A stretch of DNA of 64,000 bases from Candidatus Bathyarchaeota archaeon (GTDB lineage Archaea; Thermoproteota; Bathyarchaeia; Bathyarchaeales; Bathycorpusculaceae). Below the pieces are notes generated by a model. The model had not been told where the DNA came from. It saw nothing but the letters and a program-made list of their open reading frames with translations, and did not search any database. Location: positions 36,924 through 100,923 of the forward strand of contig JANXET010000004.1 of the NCBI GenBank assembly GCA_025058315.1, given 5' to 3'. The position numbers and the translations under genes were made by a program. Each line of letters begins with the position of its first letter. Within the stretch, counting starts at the first letter, position 1. This document shows, piece after piece, positions 53,115 to 61,807 of this stretch.

Positions 53115-53354
53115 ATGGAGGATTACGTTAGGGAAAAGTTATGGCCCATCCTCGTGGAGACTGTTCACGCCATGGTTATGTATCCGCATCATAAAGCCTA
53201 CACCCGGGACAGGATTCTCCATGAGAACCCCAACGTAACTCCTGAAGAGCTTGCAGCCAGGCTCAGCATACCCTTAGGCGAAGCTTTAGTGATACTGTTT
53301 GAGCTTTGGAACGAGGGCAAGTGGCGTCCGCCATCACAGAATGTGGACACTTGA
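53115..53354 (+). CDS. Small winged-helix-like hypothetical protein, 79 aa
   Basis: The middle reads like a helix-turn-helix: NVTPEELAARLSIPLGEALVILFELWNEG. The N-terminal part is helical with His-rich MVMYPHHKAY. No family recognised. It is convergent with tupC and overlaps its end by 21 bases. A DNA-binding role would be guesswork. Confidence 0.6.
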   Translation: MEDYVREKLWPILVETVHAMVMYPHHKAYTRDRILHENPNVTPEELAARLSIPLGEALVILFELWNEGKWRPPSQNVDT

Positions 53355-54395
53355 AGCCTTAAATGCAATGTAGACTTCGCTGTTGAGGTTCAGCTTCATC
53401 TCCTCGAAGGAGCGCTTTGTTATTTGAACCGTGAAGGGTTTTCCCACATCCACCCTAAGCCTCACCACGGATCCCATGTCGGAGATTTCCGTGATTCTGC
53501 CCTTGAAGAGGTTTCGGGCGCTGGATTCGAAGCGGGTTCTCGAGAGGATTATGTCCTCAGGGCTTATGAAAACTGAAACTTTACCCTCAGCCTTTTTGGC
53601 AGCCACTATCTTAAAGTTGTTTCCCAGGTCGATGAGGGATACGCCGTCGCCCACCACCTTCGCCTCTCCAATCAGGGTGTTATCCAGCGCGGCGAAGCTT
53701 ACCAGGGTTTTCGAAAGGACGCTGAAAACCTCATGAGGTGTGCCTACCTCGCGTATGCGCCCAGCCTCCATCAGGGCTACCCGGTTCGGCATGGCCTTAG
53801 CCTGGAAAACATTATGAGTAGCCATCACAATGGTGCTTCCATGTTTCCGGTTCACCGTGACTATGGCGTCCTCTATTATCGCCGCGCTTTTCGGGTCCAG
53901 ACTGGCTGTAGGCTCGTCTAGAAGTAGAAGCTCAGTTTTCAGTGCAAGGGCCCTTGCAAGGGAAACACGCTGCTGCTCCCCGCCTGAAAGCTTCCTTGCA
54001 GGCCTCTTCTCATACCCCTCAAGATGTACAAGCCCAAGGGCCTCCTTAACGGCCCGGCTGATTTCGCCTTTTGGAAAACCCCTTATTTTAAGCCCATAGG
54101 CAACGTTATCGTAAACTGTGGCGTTCAGCAGGACAGGCCTCTGAAACACCATGGTGGCTTTTCTCCTCAGCCAGGCCATGTTTTCGTCTGTAACCTTTCC
54201 CCCGCGATAGTACATGCTGCCCTCTGAAGGCTTTTCTATGAAGGCCAGAATCTTTAGAAGGGTGGTTTTGCCTGAGCCGTTCGGACCTAGGAATGTGAGG
54301 ATTTCGCCTTCCCATATTCTTAAGCTTATGCCCTGAAGCGCCGTCAGGCCGCTGAAGGATTTTGAAACGTTATCCAGCTCCACTATGCAGTTCAC
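53334..54395 (-). CDS. tupC: Tungstate/molybdate ABC importer ATPase
   Basis: A 353-aa ATPase. Walker A GPNGSGKTT, signature LSGGEQQRVSLARALA, Walker B LLLLDEPTASLDP, and the switch MATHNVF are intact. The C-terminal part (about 240-353) contains a TOBE domain that can bind oxyanions and inhibit transport. Third gene of tupA-tupB-tupC; its start overlaps tupB by 4 bases. The substrate is inferred from TupA and the ModE-like regulator. Confidence 0.92.
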   Translation of the reverse strand: MNCIVELDNVSKSFSGLTALQGISLRIWEGEILTFLGPNGSGKTTLLKILAFIEKPSEGSMYYRGGKVTDENMAWLRRKATMVFQRPVLLNATVYDNVAYGLKIRGFPKGEISRAVKEALGLVHLEGYEKRPARKLSGGEQQRVSLARALALKTELLLLDEPTASLDPKSAAIIEDAIVTVNRKHGSTIVMATHNVFQAKAMPNRVALMEAGRIREVGTPHEVFSVLSKTLVSFAALDNTLIGEAKVVGDGVSLIDLGNNFKIVAAKKAEGKVSVFISPEDIILSRTRFESSARNLFKGRITEISDMGSVVRLRVDVGKPFTVQITKRSFEEMKLNLNSEVYIAFKASSVHIL

Positions 54396-55075
54396 GCCTT
54401 TCTCCTCCGGATTATGTAGGCGAGGATGTTGGCGGCGAAAACCACTAGAAGCAGTATTATGGTGAGTGATAGGCTTAGGGCTATGTCATAGTTAATCTGG
54501 GCGGCTATCCGTGTTGTTAGCACCATGTTGCCGCCCACCATAAGCGCCACGCCGAGCTCGGATATGGCCCTGTTGAAGCCCATTATGCCGGCTACCATAA
54601 GCCCGTTGGCTGCTTCTCTCAGGACAGCCGTTGAAGCCTGTGATTCTGAAGCGCCGAGGGTTTTGGCTAGGCTGATTATTTCAGGGTCTACAGCCTCTAT
54701 TGCGGATGATGCTAGGCTGATTATTAACGGCGTGACCAGCACAGCCTCTCCGATGATTATGGCTGTAGGCGTGTAGAGTAGGCCTAGAAAACCTAGGGGT
54801 CCGCTTCTTGAGAGAAGCATGTACAGGATTAAGCCTAAAGCCACTGTGGGTATGCCTACAAGCGCGTTGAACATGCTTTTGATGAGGAGTTTACCCCTGA
54901 AGCTTTTAAGCGCTATGAGGGCGGCGATTGGAACTCCCCAGAGGAAGGCGAGAAGCGTGGCTGTGCCTGAGACTAGCAGGGAAAGCAATGTTGTCTGGTA
55001 GACTGTTCGGTCTCCGGTTAATATGAGCCTAAAGGCTTCGCCGAGTATTTGCCAAAAATCAGCCATATGCATCAC
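54392..55075 (-). CDS. tupB: Tungstate ABC importer permease
   Basis: A 227-aa membrane protein with about five transmembrane segments and the coupling loop EIISLAKTLGASESQASTAV (around 132-151). FNRAISELGVALMVGGNM following it is characteristic of the TupB type. Between tupA (3-base gap) and tupC (4-base overlap). Confidence 0.92.
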   Translation of the reverse strand: MMHMADFWQILGEAFRLILTGDRTVYQTTLLSLLVSGTATLLAFLWGVPIAALIALKSFRGKLLIKSMFNALVGIPTVALGLILYMLLSRSGPLGFLGLLYTPTAIIIGEAVLVTPLIISLASSAIEAVDPEIISLAKTLGASESQASTAVLREAANGLMVAGIMGFNRAISELGVALMVGGNMVLTTRIAAQINYDIALSLSLTIILLLVVFAANILAYIIRRRKA

Positions 55076-55078
55076 ATG

Positions 55079-56062
55079 CTAACCATACAGTTCAGGATGC
55101 CCAGGACCCCTATACTCAGGTGGACATTCGTATCCATTGATATAGGCTTGCTCCCTGATCCACATGGCTATCTGGGATTCTGGGCTTTCGCGCAGAAGCT
55201 TCACCGCACCCTTGAAGAGGCTTCGGCCGTAGATGCTTCGCCCATAGTTCTCTATTAGTTGCTGTCCCTTTTCTGAAACTAGGAAGCTGATGAATGCTAT
55301 GGCGGCTTCATAGTTGGCTTCTCCGCGGCAGGCCGGGTTTACTGCTATGGCGCTGTAAACGTTGAGAAGCTCCCGGGTCTCCGTCACCAGCACTTTTAGG
55401 GATGTCCGCCCGTCTAAGGCGTATTTCAGGTATGTTCCCATGTCCACAAGCGTGTAGGCTGAAAACTCCTCAGCCTTCATTATGACGGCGCCCATTCCCG
55501 CGCCTGCACTGTCATACCATGGCTTAAGCGCTATTTCATCATAATTGAATCCTGCCTGAACCCACAGGTTTTTTTCCCTGACATATGTTCCTGAATTGTC
55601 GCCTCTTGAAATCCAAACCTTGAAGGGTTTAGAATCGCCGTAGGCCGCTATTCGCTTAAGCGCCTGCGTCGCGTTTAGCCCCCTTAAACCTGCAGGATCA
55701 GCTTCAGGCCCTATTATGGCGAAGAAGTTGTAGGCGAATATTTTCCTTGAAACTCCGAAGCCGCCTTCCAGCAGGATTTTTTCAAGCTCAGGGGAGTGCA
55801 CAAGCACAAGGTCCACGTCGCCTCTCTTGGCGTTCTCCACAGCCTGGCCTGTTCCAGCAGGTATAAATATGAGGTCTACATGGGTTTGGCTTTCATAAGC
55901 CCTTTCAACCGCGTCCAGCAGCCCCGCGTCATGGAGGCTTGTGGTTGTAGCCACAATAAGCCTTCCAGAGGAACGCATGTGCAGAGCGTTTACGGCTATG
56001 AGGAGCAGGGTTATGGCGACTGCGGCTGTAAGCATTTTTACCCATGCTTCCACGCCGGACAC
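55079..56062 (-). CDS. tupA: Tungstate-binding protein of the Tup ABC importer
   Basis: A 327-aa external binding protein. One N-terminal hydrophobic segment (about 8-25) anchors it. The core has LIVATTTSLHDAGLLDAVE, FIPAGTGQAVENAKRGDVDLVLVHSPELE, and ISRGDNSGTYVREK, the TTTS and VH.PE motifs of TupA. TupA proteins are selective for tungstate. Tungsten enzymes such as aldehyde:ferredoxin oxidoreductases would be the likely users, but none is in this window. Confidence 0.93.
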   Translation of the reverse strand: MSGVEAWVKMLTAAVAITLLLIAVNALHMRSSGRLIVATTTSLHDAGLLDAVERAYESQTHVDLIFIPAGTGQAVENAKRGDVDLVLVHSPELEKILLEGGFGVSRKIFAYNFFAIIGPEADPAGLRGLNATQALKRIAAYGDSKPFKVWISRGDNSGTYVREKNLWVQAGFNYDEIALKPWYDSAGAGMGAVIMKAEEFSAYTLVDMGTYLKYALDGRTSLKVLVTETRELLNVYSAIAVNPACRGEANYEAAIAFISFLVSEKGQQLIENYGRSIYGRSLFKGAVKLLRESPESQIAMWIREQAYINGYECPPEYRGPGHPELYG

Positions 56063-56087
56063 CGTTATGTTTGAATATTCATATCGG

Positions 56088-56100
56088 TTAAATTTATAAG
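56088..56100. promoter_or_regulatory. Probable shared TATA element between tupA and the ModE-like regulator
   Basis: TTAAATTTATAAG is nearly self-complementary in its core (AAATTTATAA). Measured leftward it would start tupA transcription near 56068, 6 bases from the tupA ATG; measured rightward it would start the regulator near 56120, shortly before its GTG/ATG. Only 66 bases separate the two genes, so the regulator could control both. Confidence 0.4.
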
Positions 56101-56128
56101 CATTACGCAGGATACCCTACTGAAGCGG

Positions 56129-56635
56129 GTGGCCATGCAGCATAAGCCATCATGCAAGGTTTGGCTGGAATATGGAGGTAAGCCCCTGATCGGAAGGGGC
56201 GGAGCTGAAATCCTTGAAGAGATAGAGCGGCAGCAGTCCATTTCTAAGGCTGCTAAAAGGCTCGGCATGTCCTATCGTTACGTGTGGAGCTATGTGCGGA
56301 AGATGGAGAAAACCCTTGGCGCCAGCATAATTGAGACTTTCAGAGGCGGAAGAGCCGGCGGCGGAGGGGCAAGGCTTACAGCCGCCGGGAAAAGCCTACT
56401 TGAAGAGTACAGGCTTGTGGGGAAACGCATGGAGGGGTTGCTCTCCAAAGTTAGGGCCGGATGCATTTTAAGGGGCAGGGTGAAGATGGTTGAAGAGGAG
56501 GATGCAGCTGTTAAGTTCACGGTGGAGCTGGAGGCGCCGGCTCAGCTGACAATGGTGCTTTCAAGAGATAGGGCTAAAGAGCTGGGGTTGAAGGCTGGAG
56601 AACCCGTTGAGGTTTACGTCAGCGTTCCAAGCTAG
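56129..56635 (+). CDS. ModE-like regulator: winged helix plus molbindin (TOBE) domain
   Basis: A 168-aa protein. The N-terminal LysR-type winged helix (about 10-105) has GAEILEEIERQQSISKAAKRL and SYRYVWSYVRKME as the recognition part; a Gly-rich segment (FRGGRAGGGGARLT) is the wing, as in ModE. The C-terminal 65 residues form one molbindin/TOBE unit (CILRGRVKMVEEEDAAVKFT) for oxyanion sensing. Starts at GTG 56129 or ATG 56135. Divergent from tupABC, which it probably represses when tungstate or molybdate is abundant. Confidence 0.9.
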   Translation: MAMQHKPSCKVWLEYGGKPLIGRGGAEILEEIERQQSISKAAKRLGMSYRYVWSYVRKMEKTLGASIIETFRGGRAGGGGARLTAAGKSLLEEYRLVGKRMEGLLSKVRAGCILRGRVKMVEEEDAAVKFTVELEAPAQLTMVLSRDRAKELGLKAGEPVEVYVSVPS

Positions 56636-56637
56636 GT

Positions 56638-57189
56638 TTAGCCCTCAACCACGTATCTGTAGGCTACGTGAACTCCGGCTGTGGGGCTCTGCCGTGTGAT
56701 GCGCAGTATATCCCCAGGCTTGGCTCCTATCGCCTTAACCGCGGGGTCTGAAGCCTTTATCTGGGGAAGCTGATGGGGCTGAACCCTGTATTGGGCAAGG
56801 ATCTTCTCCCGCTCCTCAGGGGTTAGAATTTCATGCTTAGGCACAAGCACGTGGCTGAAAATGTTGAATGACGGGAAAGTTTTAGGCAGCAGCTCTATAT
56901 GCTTCTTCTTGGCAGCCTGCTTAGCCGCGTTTGTGTAGCGGCCGCTTGAAACAATTATGCCTGAATCCACACCGGCATCCTTCATAGCCTTAGCCATCTT
57001 GTTTATCGCGGGGATGCCTACTGTTTCAGCGGACAAGCACCATATGAGGATCCGCTTTTTCCCATCAGGATCCTCAGCCACGTAAGCCACGGCATCCTTA
57101 GACTTCTCGCGGCTTATAATGGTGTAACCCCTGAGCTTGGCTAGAACGTTAACTTTACGCTCCTCAAGCGTTTCCTCTTCAGCACTCAC
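56638..57189 (-). CDS. rpoH: RNA polymerase subunit H with N-terminal RPB5-jaw-like domain
   Basis: A 183-aa protein. Residues about 108-183 are the RpoH/RPB5 assembly domain: [65 protein letters not shown]. Ordinary archaeal RpoH is only about 80 aa. Here residues 1-103 form an extra domain with a restriction-endonuclease-like pattern ([51 protein letters not shown]). Eukaryotic RPB5 has exactly this order, a nuclease-fold jaw domain then the assembly domain. The gene is not beside rpoB but 17 kb away, divergent from the cas operon. Confidence 0.92.
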   Translation of the reverse strand: MSAEEETLEERKVNVLAKLRGYTIISREKSKDAVAYVAEDPDGKKRILIWCLSAETVGIPAINKMAKAMKDAGVDSGIIVSSGRYTNAAKQAAKKKHIELLPKTFPSFNIFSHVLVPKHEILTPEEREKILAQYRVQPHQLPQIKASDPAVKAIGAKPGDILRITRQSPTAGVHVAYRYVVEG

Positions 57190-57332
57190 AACTAACCCTC
57201 AGCGTTGAAACCATAACCATCCATAAAACCTTTAAACTTTACGCTTAAAAAGAAAGTGCAACAAGCACATTTAAACGTTTAACCAAGCATAGTTTTAAGT
57301 GTTGAGCCTAAGGCATAGGGGACTGGACGGGG

Positions 57333-58130
57333 TTGCCTGTTGAGGTTACTTTGGAGCTTTACGGCGAAAAAAGCGTTGCGCTACCTTTTTTCACCGGGCA
57401 CGTGGCTAGGGGTTTACTGCTGCATGTCGTAAGGCATGTGGATCCAAGCGCGGCTAACGTCTTGCACGAGCTGAATGTTTCTAAGCCCTACAGCGTCACG
57501 CCACTGCGTTTCCGAAGTGCTTCACGGAGCAATAATGGCTATGTTTTGGATCCAGCTTATCCCTGTAGTGCAGGTTTTAGGTTTTTGCGGGATGACTTGG
57601 CGGGTTACGTGTTGAGGTTTTTTGAAAGGCAGAACAGCGTCATGATTTTTGACACGGTTTTTCGCATAGCCTCTTTAAGCATTAAGAGTAAGAGTTATGG
57701 AGATTTGGAGCGGGAATCTGAAGCCGTTAAGCGTTTCAGGCTTGTTTTTAAAACGCCTACTTATCTGCCGTGCCTGGGCAGCAGTTACCGCTGGATGTTT
57801 CCCGACGCGGTTAGGATTTTTTCGGGGCTTCTGCGGGTTTGGAACAAGTTCAGCGACGGCAGACGTTTCAGCAAGGAGGAGTTTTTGGCTTATAAAGAGT
57901 GGTTAGCGAAAAATGTTGGGGTTTGCGGGTACAGGCTTGGGACACGGTTGGCGGTTATGCGGGACAAGAAGGCTTTGGGGTTCACTGGATGGTGCGCCTA
58001 TGAAATGGGGGATTTGGAGAGCGAATGGAATAAGTTGACGGTTATGTTGGCAAAATACGCAGAATACTCAAACATAGGAGGAAACAAAACAGCAGGATAC
58101 GGAGTAACAAAAACAACGCTGGAATCTTAG
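57333..58130 (+). CDS. cas6: Cas6 CRISPR RNA endonuclease
   Basis: Cuts the CRISPR transcript within each repeat; 265 aa. It has two ferredoxin-like halves and the Cas6 C-terminal Gly-rich region: GFTGWCAYEMGD, then EYSNIGGNKTAGYGVTK. TGHVARGLLLHVVRHVDP at the N-terminus is the usual first helix, with H26? and nearby His as possible catalytic residues (not certain). The start is TTG with GGACGGGG upstream. First gene of the cas operon, 10 bases before cas3; a TATA-like GTTTTAAG lies near 57290-57298. Confidence 0.9.
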   Translation: MPVEVTLELYGEKSVALPFFTGHVARGLLLHVVRHVDPSAANVLHELNVSKPYSVTPLRFRSASRSNNGYVLDPAYPCSAGFRFLRDDLAGYVLRFFERQNSVMIFDTVFRIASLSIKSKSYGDLERESEAVKRFRLVFKTPTYLPCLGSSYRWMFPDAVRIFSGLLRVWNKFSDGRRFSKEEFLAYKEWLAKNVGVCGYRLGTRLAVMRDKKALGFTGWCAYEMGDLESEWNKLTVMLAKYAEYSNIGGNKTAGYGVTKTTLES

Positions 58131-58140
58131 GTGACATCAT

Positions 58141-60408
58141 ATGGTAAGTTTATTGAAAGATGTTTTCTTAAAAATTCTTGATGGTAAAGAGCCTTATCCT
58201 CACCAGTTGAAGACTGCTGAAAATCTAATTGACGGGAAGTCAGTTGTATTACGAGCCCCCTGTGGGTCTGGAAAAACTGAAGCTGCCTATGCGCCCATGC
58301 TTCTTGGTTTGAAGGATGTCTTTCCAAATAGATTAGTTTATTCGCTTCCAACGCGTGCTTTAGTAGAAGATGTTGCTGAACGTATAATTAGAGGCGTAAC
58401 TAAAACCGAAAGCAAGTATATGGTTTCACCTCAACACGGAGCAAACTCTAAAGATCCATTTTTTAGGAGTGATATCATAATTGCTACCATCGACCAGACT
58501 GTGGGGGCCTACTGTTGCACTCCATTAAGTTTACCAGTACATCTTGGGAATATTCCTGCAGGAGCAGCGGTTTCCTCTTTTCTATGTTTTGATGAAGTGC
58601 ATGTTTATGATTATGAGCTAGGTCTCCAGAGCATGCTTGTTCTTTTAGAGAATGCGGTAAGGTTGAGATTGCCCTTCCTAATTATGTCCGCTACATTACC
58701 AGAATCATTTGTAGAGTGGTTTAAGGATAACCCCGCTTTTGGTGATAAAATTGAGGTGGTCGAGGGAAAGGAAAGTGATATACCTAAGAGAAGAGACCGG
58801 CATGTCGTTTTGAGATGGTGCAACAAACTTCTGGAGGCAAAAGATATCATGGATGCTGCAGAAACCCGCAACAAGATCATGGTTGTTTGTAACACCGTAG
58901 ATCATGCACAGAGTATTTATGAAACTGTGGAAAGACAGCTTAAGGCTCAAGGTTTTAGTGTCTATTTGCTGCATTCCAGATTTTTAGATAAAGACAGAGA
59001 GAGAATTGAGAAGAGTATGAAGGCATCCCTTAGAGACAAAGATGTTAAATCACTTGTAATAACTACCCAGGTATGCGAGGTTGGGCTGGATATTTCTTGT
59101 GATTTATTACTGACAGAAATTGCGCCTCCCGATGCACTCGTGCAGAGAATTGGTCGTTGTGCCCGTGAGGGAGGAAATGGCGAGGTAGCAGTGTACGATG
59201 TGGAATTCCCTGCTCCTTACAGTGAAACAGATATCGAAAAAAGCAGAAAGTATATTATGGAAAATCTTGACGGTAAAATAATCCGCTGGAAAGAAGAACT
59301 TGAGTTCGTGAACAGCGTCTTGAACGAAAATTTCAAGACAATAATATATGACGATCGGCGTAGATACAGAGTATTATTGAGTTTAAGTGATGCTTCATTT
59401 AAAGGGGATAGGCATGGTATAGAAAAGAATGTCCGTGAAATTTTAGGGGCGAATGTAACTATATGGGATAATCCTGAAACACTAGAATATGAAAAGCTTT
59501 TATGTATGCCCTGGCTCAATGTTGATGTCAGAATTTTAGAACGATATTTGAGTGGAGCAAAATATTGGGAAATTATCTTTATGCATGACGAGTATGGAAA
59601 ACCATCGTTTACCCCAAAAATTTATGGAAGAATATACCCATATGGATTTTACGTTATACATCCTGATTACGTAAGGTATGATACTGAAATGGGGTTGATT
59701 TTAGGCGAGAAAGGTTCCTCCCTTAATCCAGTAGAGGACAGGGTGCGGGATTCGACAGCTTTACGCTATGCTTATAAAGAGGAAACATGGGTTGAGCATT
59801 CAAGGAAGTGTCTCCAAGCATTTAAAAGGCTTAAGGAAAAAGAGGCCCAGCCCATTCGCATGTTGTCAAATATTATTGGCCTTGACCAACATACAACAGA
59901 AGGTTTGCTAGCAATAAGTGTTGCTCTTCACGATTTGGGGAAGCTTAACATCAAATGGCAAAAAAGTATAGGAGTCAGAGAGGATGACATTCCACTCGCT
60001 CATACGGCTTACCAACATAAAGTTCCATCACATGCAACGATATCTGCGGACGCACTTTACCCTGTTTTAAAGACCTTACTTCCCAACACATATTATGCGC
60101 TAGCTTTTAAATTTGCCATAGCCCACCATCACCACACTAGAGCGGAAGAAATATCGCCATATACCCTAGGATGGAAAAGTCGATATGAAGATGTAATCAA
60201 AGATGTATGTAGAGAATATTCAATAGACGTGAATCTAACAGAAATACGGACATCAGAAAAGGCATATAAAAAGCTAGAGGCATGCATGTTTAACTTAGAA
60301 TCGTTAAAGCCCTATACGGCATACTGCATAATATCGAGGACACTACGTTTAAGCGACAGAGAATCCTTCACCTTGGACGATGGAAACTTATTTAAAAATT
60401 TTAATTGA
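58141..60408 (+). CDS. cas3: Cas3 helicase with C-terminal HD nuclease domain
   Basis: Unwinds and shreds target DNA in type I systems; 755 aa. Helicase motifs: Walker A APCGSGKTE (39-47, K45), DEVH 151-154, SAT 183-185, and QRIGRCAREGG (335-345). The HD domain comes after the helicase: H553, H597-D598 (LHDLGKLN), H631 and HHHH 662-665. In most Cas3 proteins the HD domain is N-terminal; type I-A has separate cas3' and cas3'' genes in helicase-then-HD order, so this looks like a fusion of those two. All metal-binding positions appear intact. Confidence 0.93.
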   Translation: MVSLLKDVFLKILDGKEPYPHQLKTAENLIDGKSVVLRAPCGSGKTEAAYAPMLLGLKDVFPNRLVYSLPTRALVEDVAERIIRGVTKTESKYMVSPQHGANSKDPFFRSDIIIATIDQTVGAYCCTPLSLPVHLGNIPAGAAVSSFLCFDEVHVYDYELGLQSMLVLLENAVRLRLPFLIMSATLPESFVEWFKDNPAFGDKIEVVEGKESDIPKRRDRHVVLRWCNKLLEAKDIMDAAETRNKIMVVCNTVDHAQSIYETVERQLKAQGFSVYLLHSRFLDKDRERIEKSMKASLRDKDVKSLVITTQVCEVGLDISCDLLLTEIAPPDALVQRIGRCAREGGNGEVAVYDVEFPAPYSETDIEKSRKYIMENLDGKIIRWKEELEFVNSVLNENFKTIIYDDRRRYRVLLSLSDASFKGDRHGIEKNVREILGANVTIWDNPETLEYEKLLCMPWLNVDVRILERYLSGAKYWEIIFMHDEYGKPSFTPKIYGRIYPYGFYVIHPDYVRYDTEMGLILGEKGSSLNPVEDRVRDSTALRYAYKEETWVEHSRKCLQAFKRLKEKEAQPIRMLSNIIGLDQHTTEGLLAISVALHDLGKLNIKWQKSIGVREDDIPLAHTAYQHKVPSHATISADALYPVLKTLLPNTYYALAFKFAIAHHHHTRAEEISPYTLGWKSRYEDVIKDVCREYSIDVNLTEIRTSEKAYKKLEACMFNLESLKPYTAYCIISRTLRLSDRESFTLDDGNLFKNFN

Positions 60409-60420
60409 TAAGATAATACC

Positions 60421-61479
60421 ATGAGTAGTCAGAAGTTATTCGTTAACAAAACTGGATTTGAAATGTTTGACTGCTTCAGAGCGTATGGTCTAGCTTTACT
60501 AATAAATGGTCTTGGAAGTGATGTAGAAACACGCATCCATGACTTTGGTCCGACTTATGTAATTGATGTTAAAGGCGATCTCCCTCGAAATACGGATCCC
60601 AAGATCTTTGAGAAAACGGAAAGTAACTCATGGCTTTTGGTTTTTCGAACGTTTAAAGAACGAAAAGATTTGAAGAGAAAGCTTCCGTTAGAGGATGTGA
60701 GAGATATAGCCATACAGAACTACAGTAAAATACTTGATTTGTATAAGCGACGTGATTTTGTGCCTGAAATAAGCACTAAAGTTAAGGATGGGAAGACGCT
60801 ATATCAAACAATTGATGTATCAGCGGCTAAAGGGTATAGGGAAGAAAAAAGGTTGACTTACCATGAAGGTAGTCAACTTCAAGTGGATAAGTTCTCTTGG
60901 TGCATCGCCGCTATTGGTGCTGCCTGGTTTGGGGTTTGGCCTAGGAACTTAATGAGAAGGGATGTGGGCTTTTCGGTTTGCATAGTTCCAAACCCTGAGA
61001 GAGTTCTGCTAATAACCCATAGGGAAGTTCATGAAAATGTTGAAAAACAGCTTTGTCCAATATCAGCAAATACAGCTATTGTTCATTATTCAATAAAACT
61101 TGTAAATAAAGCCCTTAGAAAATCTGACGAGGTAAATTATGACGAGGTGATCTTTAACGTTATGCAAAAAACTGGACAGCAACCAAAACCGGGAGGAGGC
61201 GGCAAGTATAGCCTCACATTTTTGAATGAGTTGGTGCAAACCAATATGGGCCCTCAAGTTCTTGATTATATTGATAAATATCTTCTACCAATAAATCCTA
61301 ACGTGAAGGGAATAAGGCAAGATATTGCGCTGGCTCTGTCAGATTTTCTACTGCGCCCAACTTTAGACAACTTCCGAAGATTTGAAAGCTTATATATACG
61401 TGGAGAGATTAACAGAGAATTGTTTCCTTGGGAAAAATCGCAGTTGGAGGAACTATTAAAATATGTCGAATTTGCATGA
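60421..61479 (+). CDS. Probable large Cascade subunit, Cas8a2/Csa4-like
   Basis: A 352-aa protein 12 bases after cas3. It starts MSSQKLFVNKTGFEMFDCFRAYGLALLING, with EKTESNSWLLVFRTFKERKD, DVGFSVCIVPNPERVLLITH and a C-terminal helical part (NVKGIRQDIALALSDFLLRP). Length and position match Csa4 (Cas8a2), the DNA- and PAM-contacting subunit of type I-A effector complexes. I cannot point to a diagnostic motif; the call rests on length, gene order and general style. It overlaps the next gene by 17 bases. Confidence 0.68.
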   Translation: MSSQKLFVNKTGFEMFDCFRAYGLALLINGLGSDVETRIHDFGPTYVIDVKGDLPRNTDPKIFEKTESNSWLLVFRTFKERKDLKRKLPLEDVRDIAIQNYSKILDLYKRRDFVPEISTKVKDGKTLYQTIDVSAAKGYREEKRLTYHEGSQLQVDKFSWCIAAIGAAWFGVWPRNLMRRDVGFSVCIVPNPERVLLITHREVHENVEKQLCPISANTAIVHYSIKLVNKALRKSDEVNYDEVIFNVMQKTGQQPKPGGGGKYSLTFLNELVQTNMGPQVLDYIDKYLLPINPNVKGIRQDIALALSDFLLRPTLDNFRRFESLYIRGEINRELFPWEKSQLEELLKYVEFA

Positions 61480-61807
61480 TTTGTTTAGGCATCCTGCCAT
61501 CGAAAATTTTGGTAAAGCTCTGCGAATTGCTGTTGGAGTAAACGAAGATTATGCATCGCTAGTGGAGTTAGATTATTCCGAAAGAAAGGAGGAACTTGTC
61601 CTTGCTTTAAAGAAGTTTCTCCGGAGATTAGATGCAAACGCAAGACGATATGAACGTGAACATCCCGGGAAGGCCGCGTTTAAACCCAACGAGAGGGATC
61701 TTGACGAAGTTATATGCTTGGCAGAGCAGCATGGAACACGTTTAGTCTGTGCTGCAATAATATCTCATGCTCTTGTAAGAGCTGAAAAGGAGGAAGAAAA
61801 GGGGTGA
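61463..61807 (+). CDS. Probable small Cascade subunit, Csa5/Cas11-like
   Basis: A 114-aa, almost wholly helical protein: HPAIENFGKALRIAVGVNED, ERKEELVLALKKFLRRLDAN and a C-terminal LVCAAIISHALVRAEKEEEK. Small helical subunits in this position of type I-A operons are Csa5 (Cas11), which line the belly of the effector complex. It overlaps the cas8-like gene by 17 bases and cas7 by 4 (GTGA). Confidence 0.7.
   Translation: MSNLHDLFRHPAIENFGKALRIAVGVNEDYASLVELDYSERKEELVLALKKFLRRLDANARRYEREHPGKAAFKPNERDLDEVICLAEQHGTRLVCAAIISHALVRAEKEEEKG

Noticed and set aside
57190..57332. A CRISPR array near the cas operon
   Set aside because: The gap between rpoH and cas6 has no repeated units, and I saw no regularly spaced repeats elsewhere in the window.
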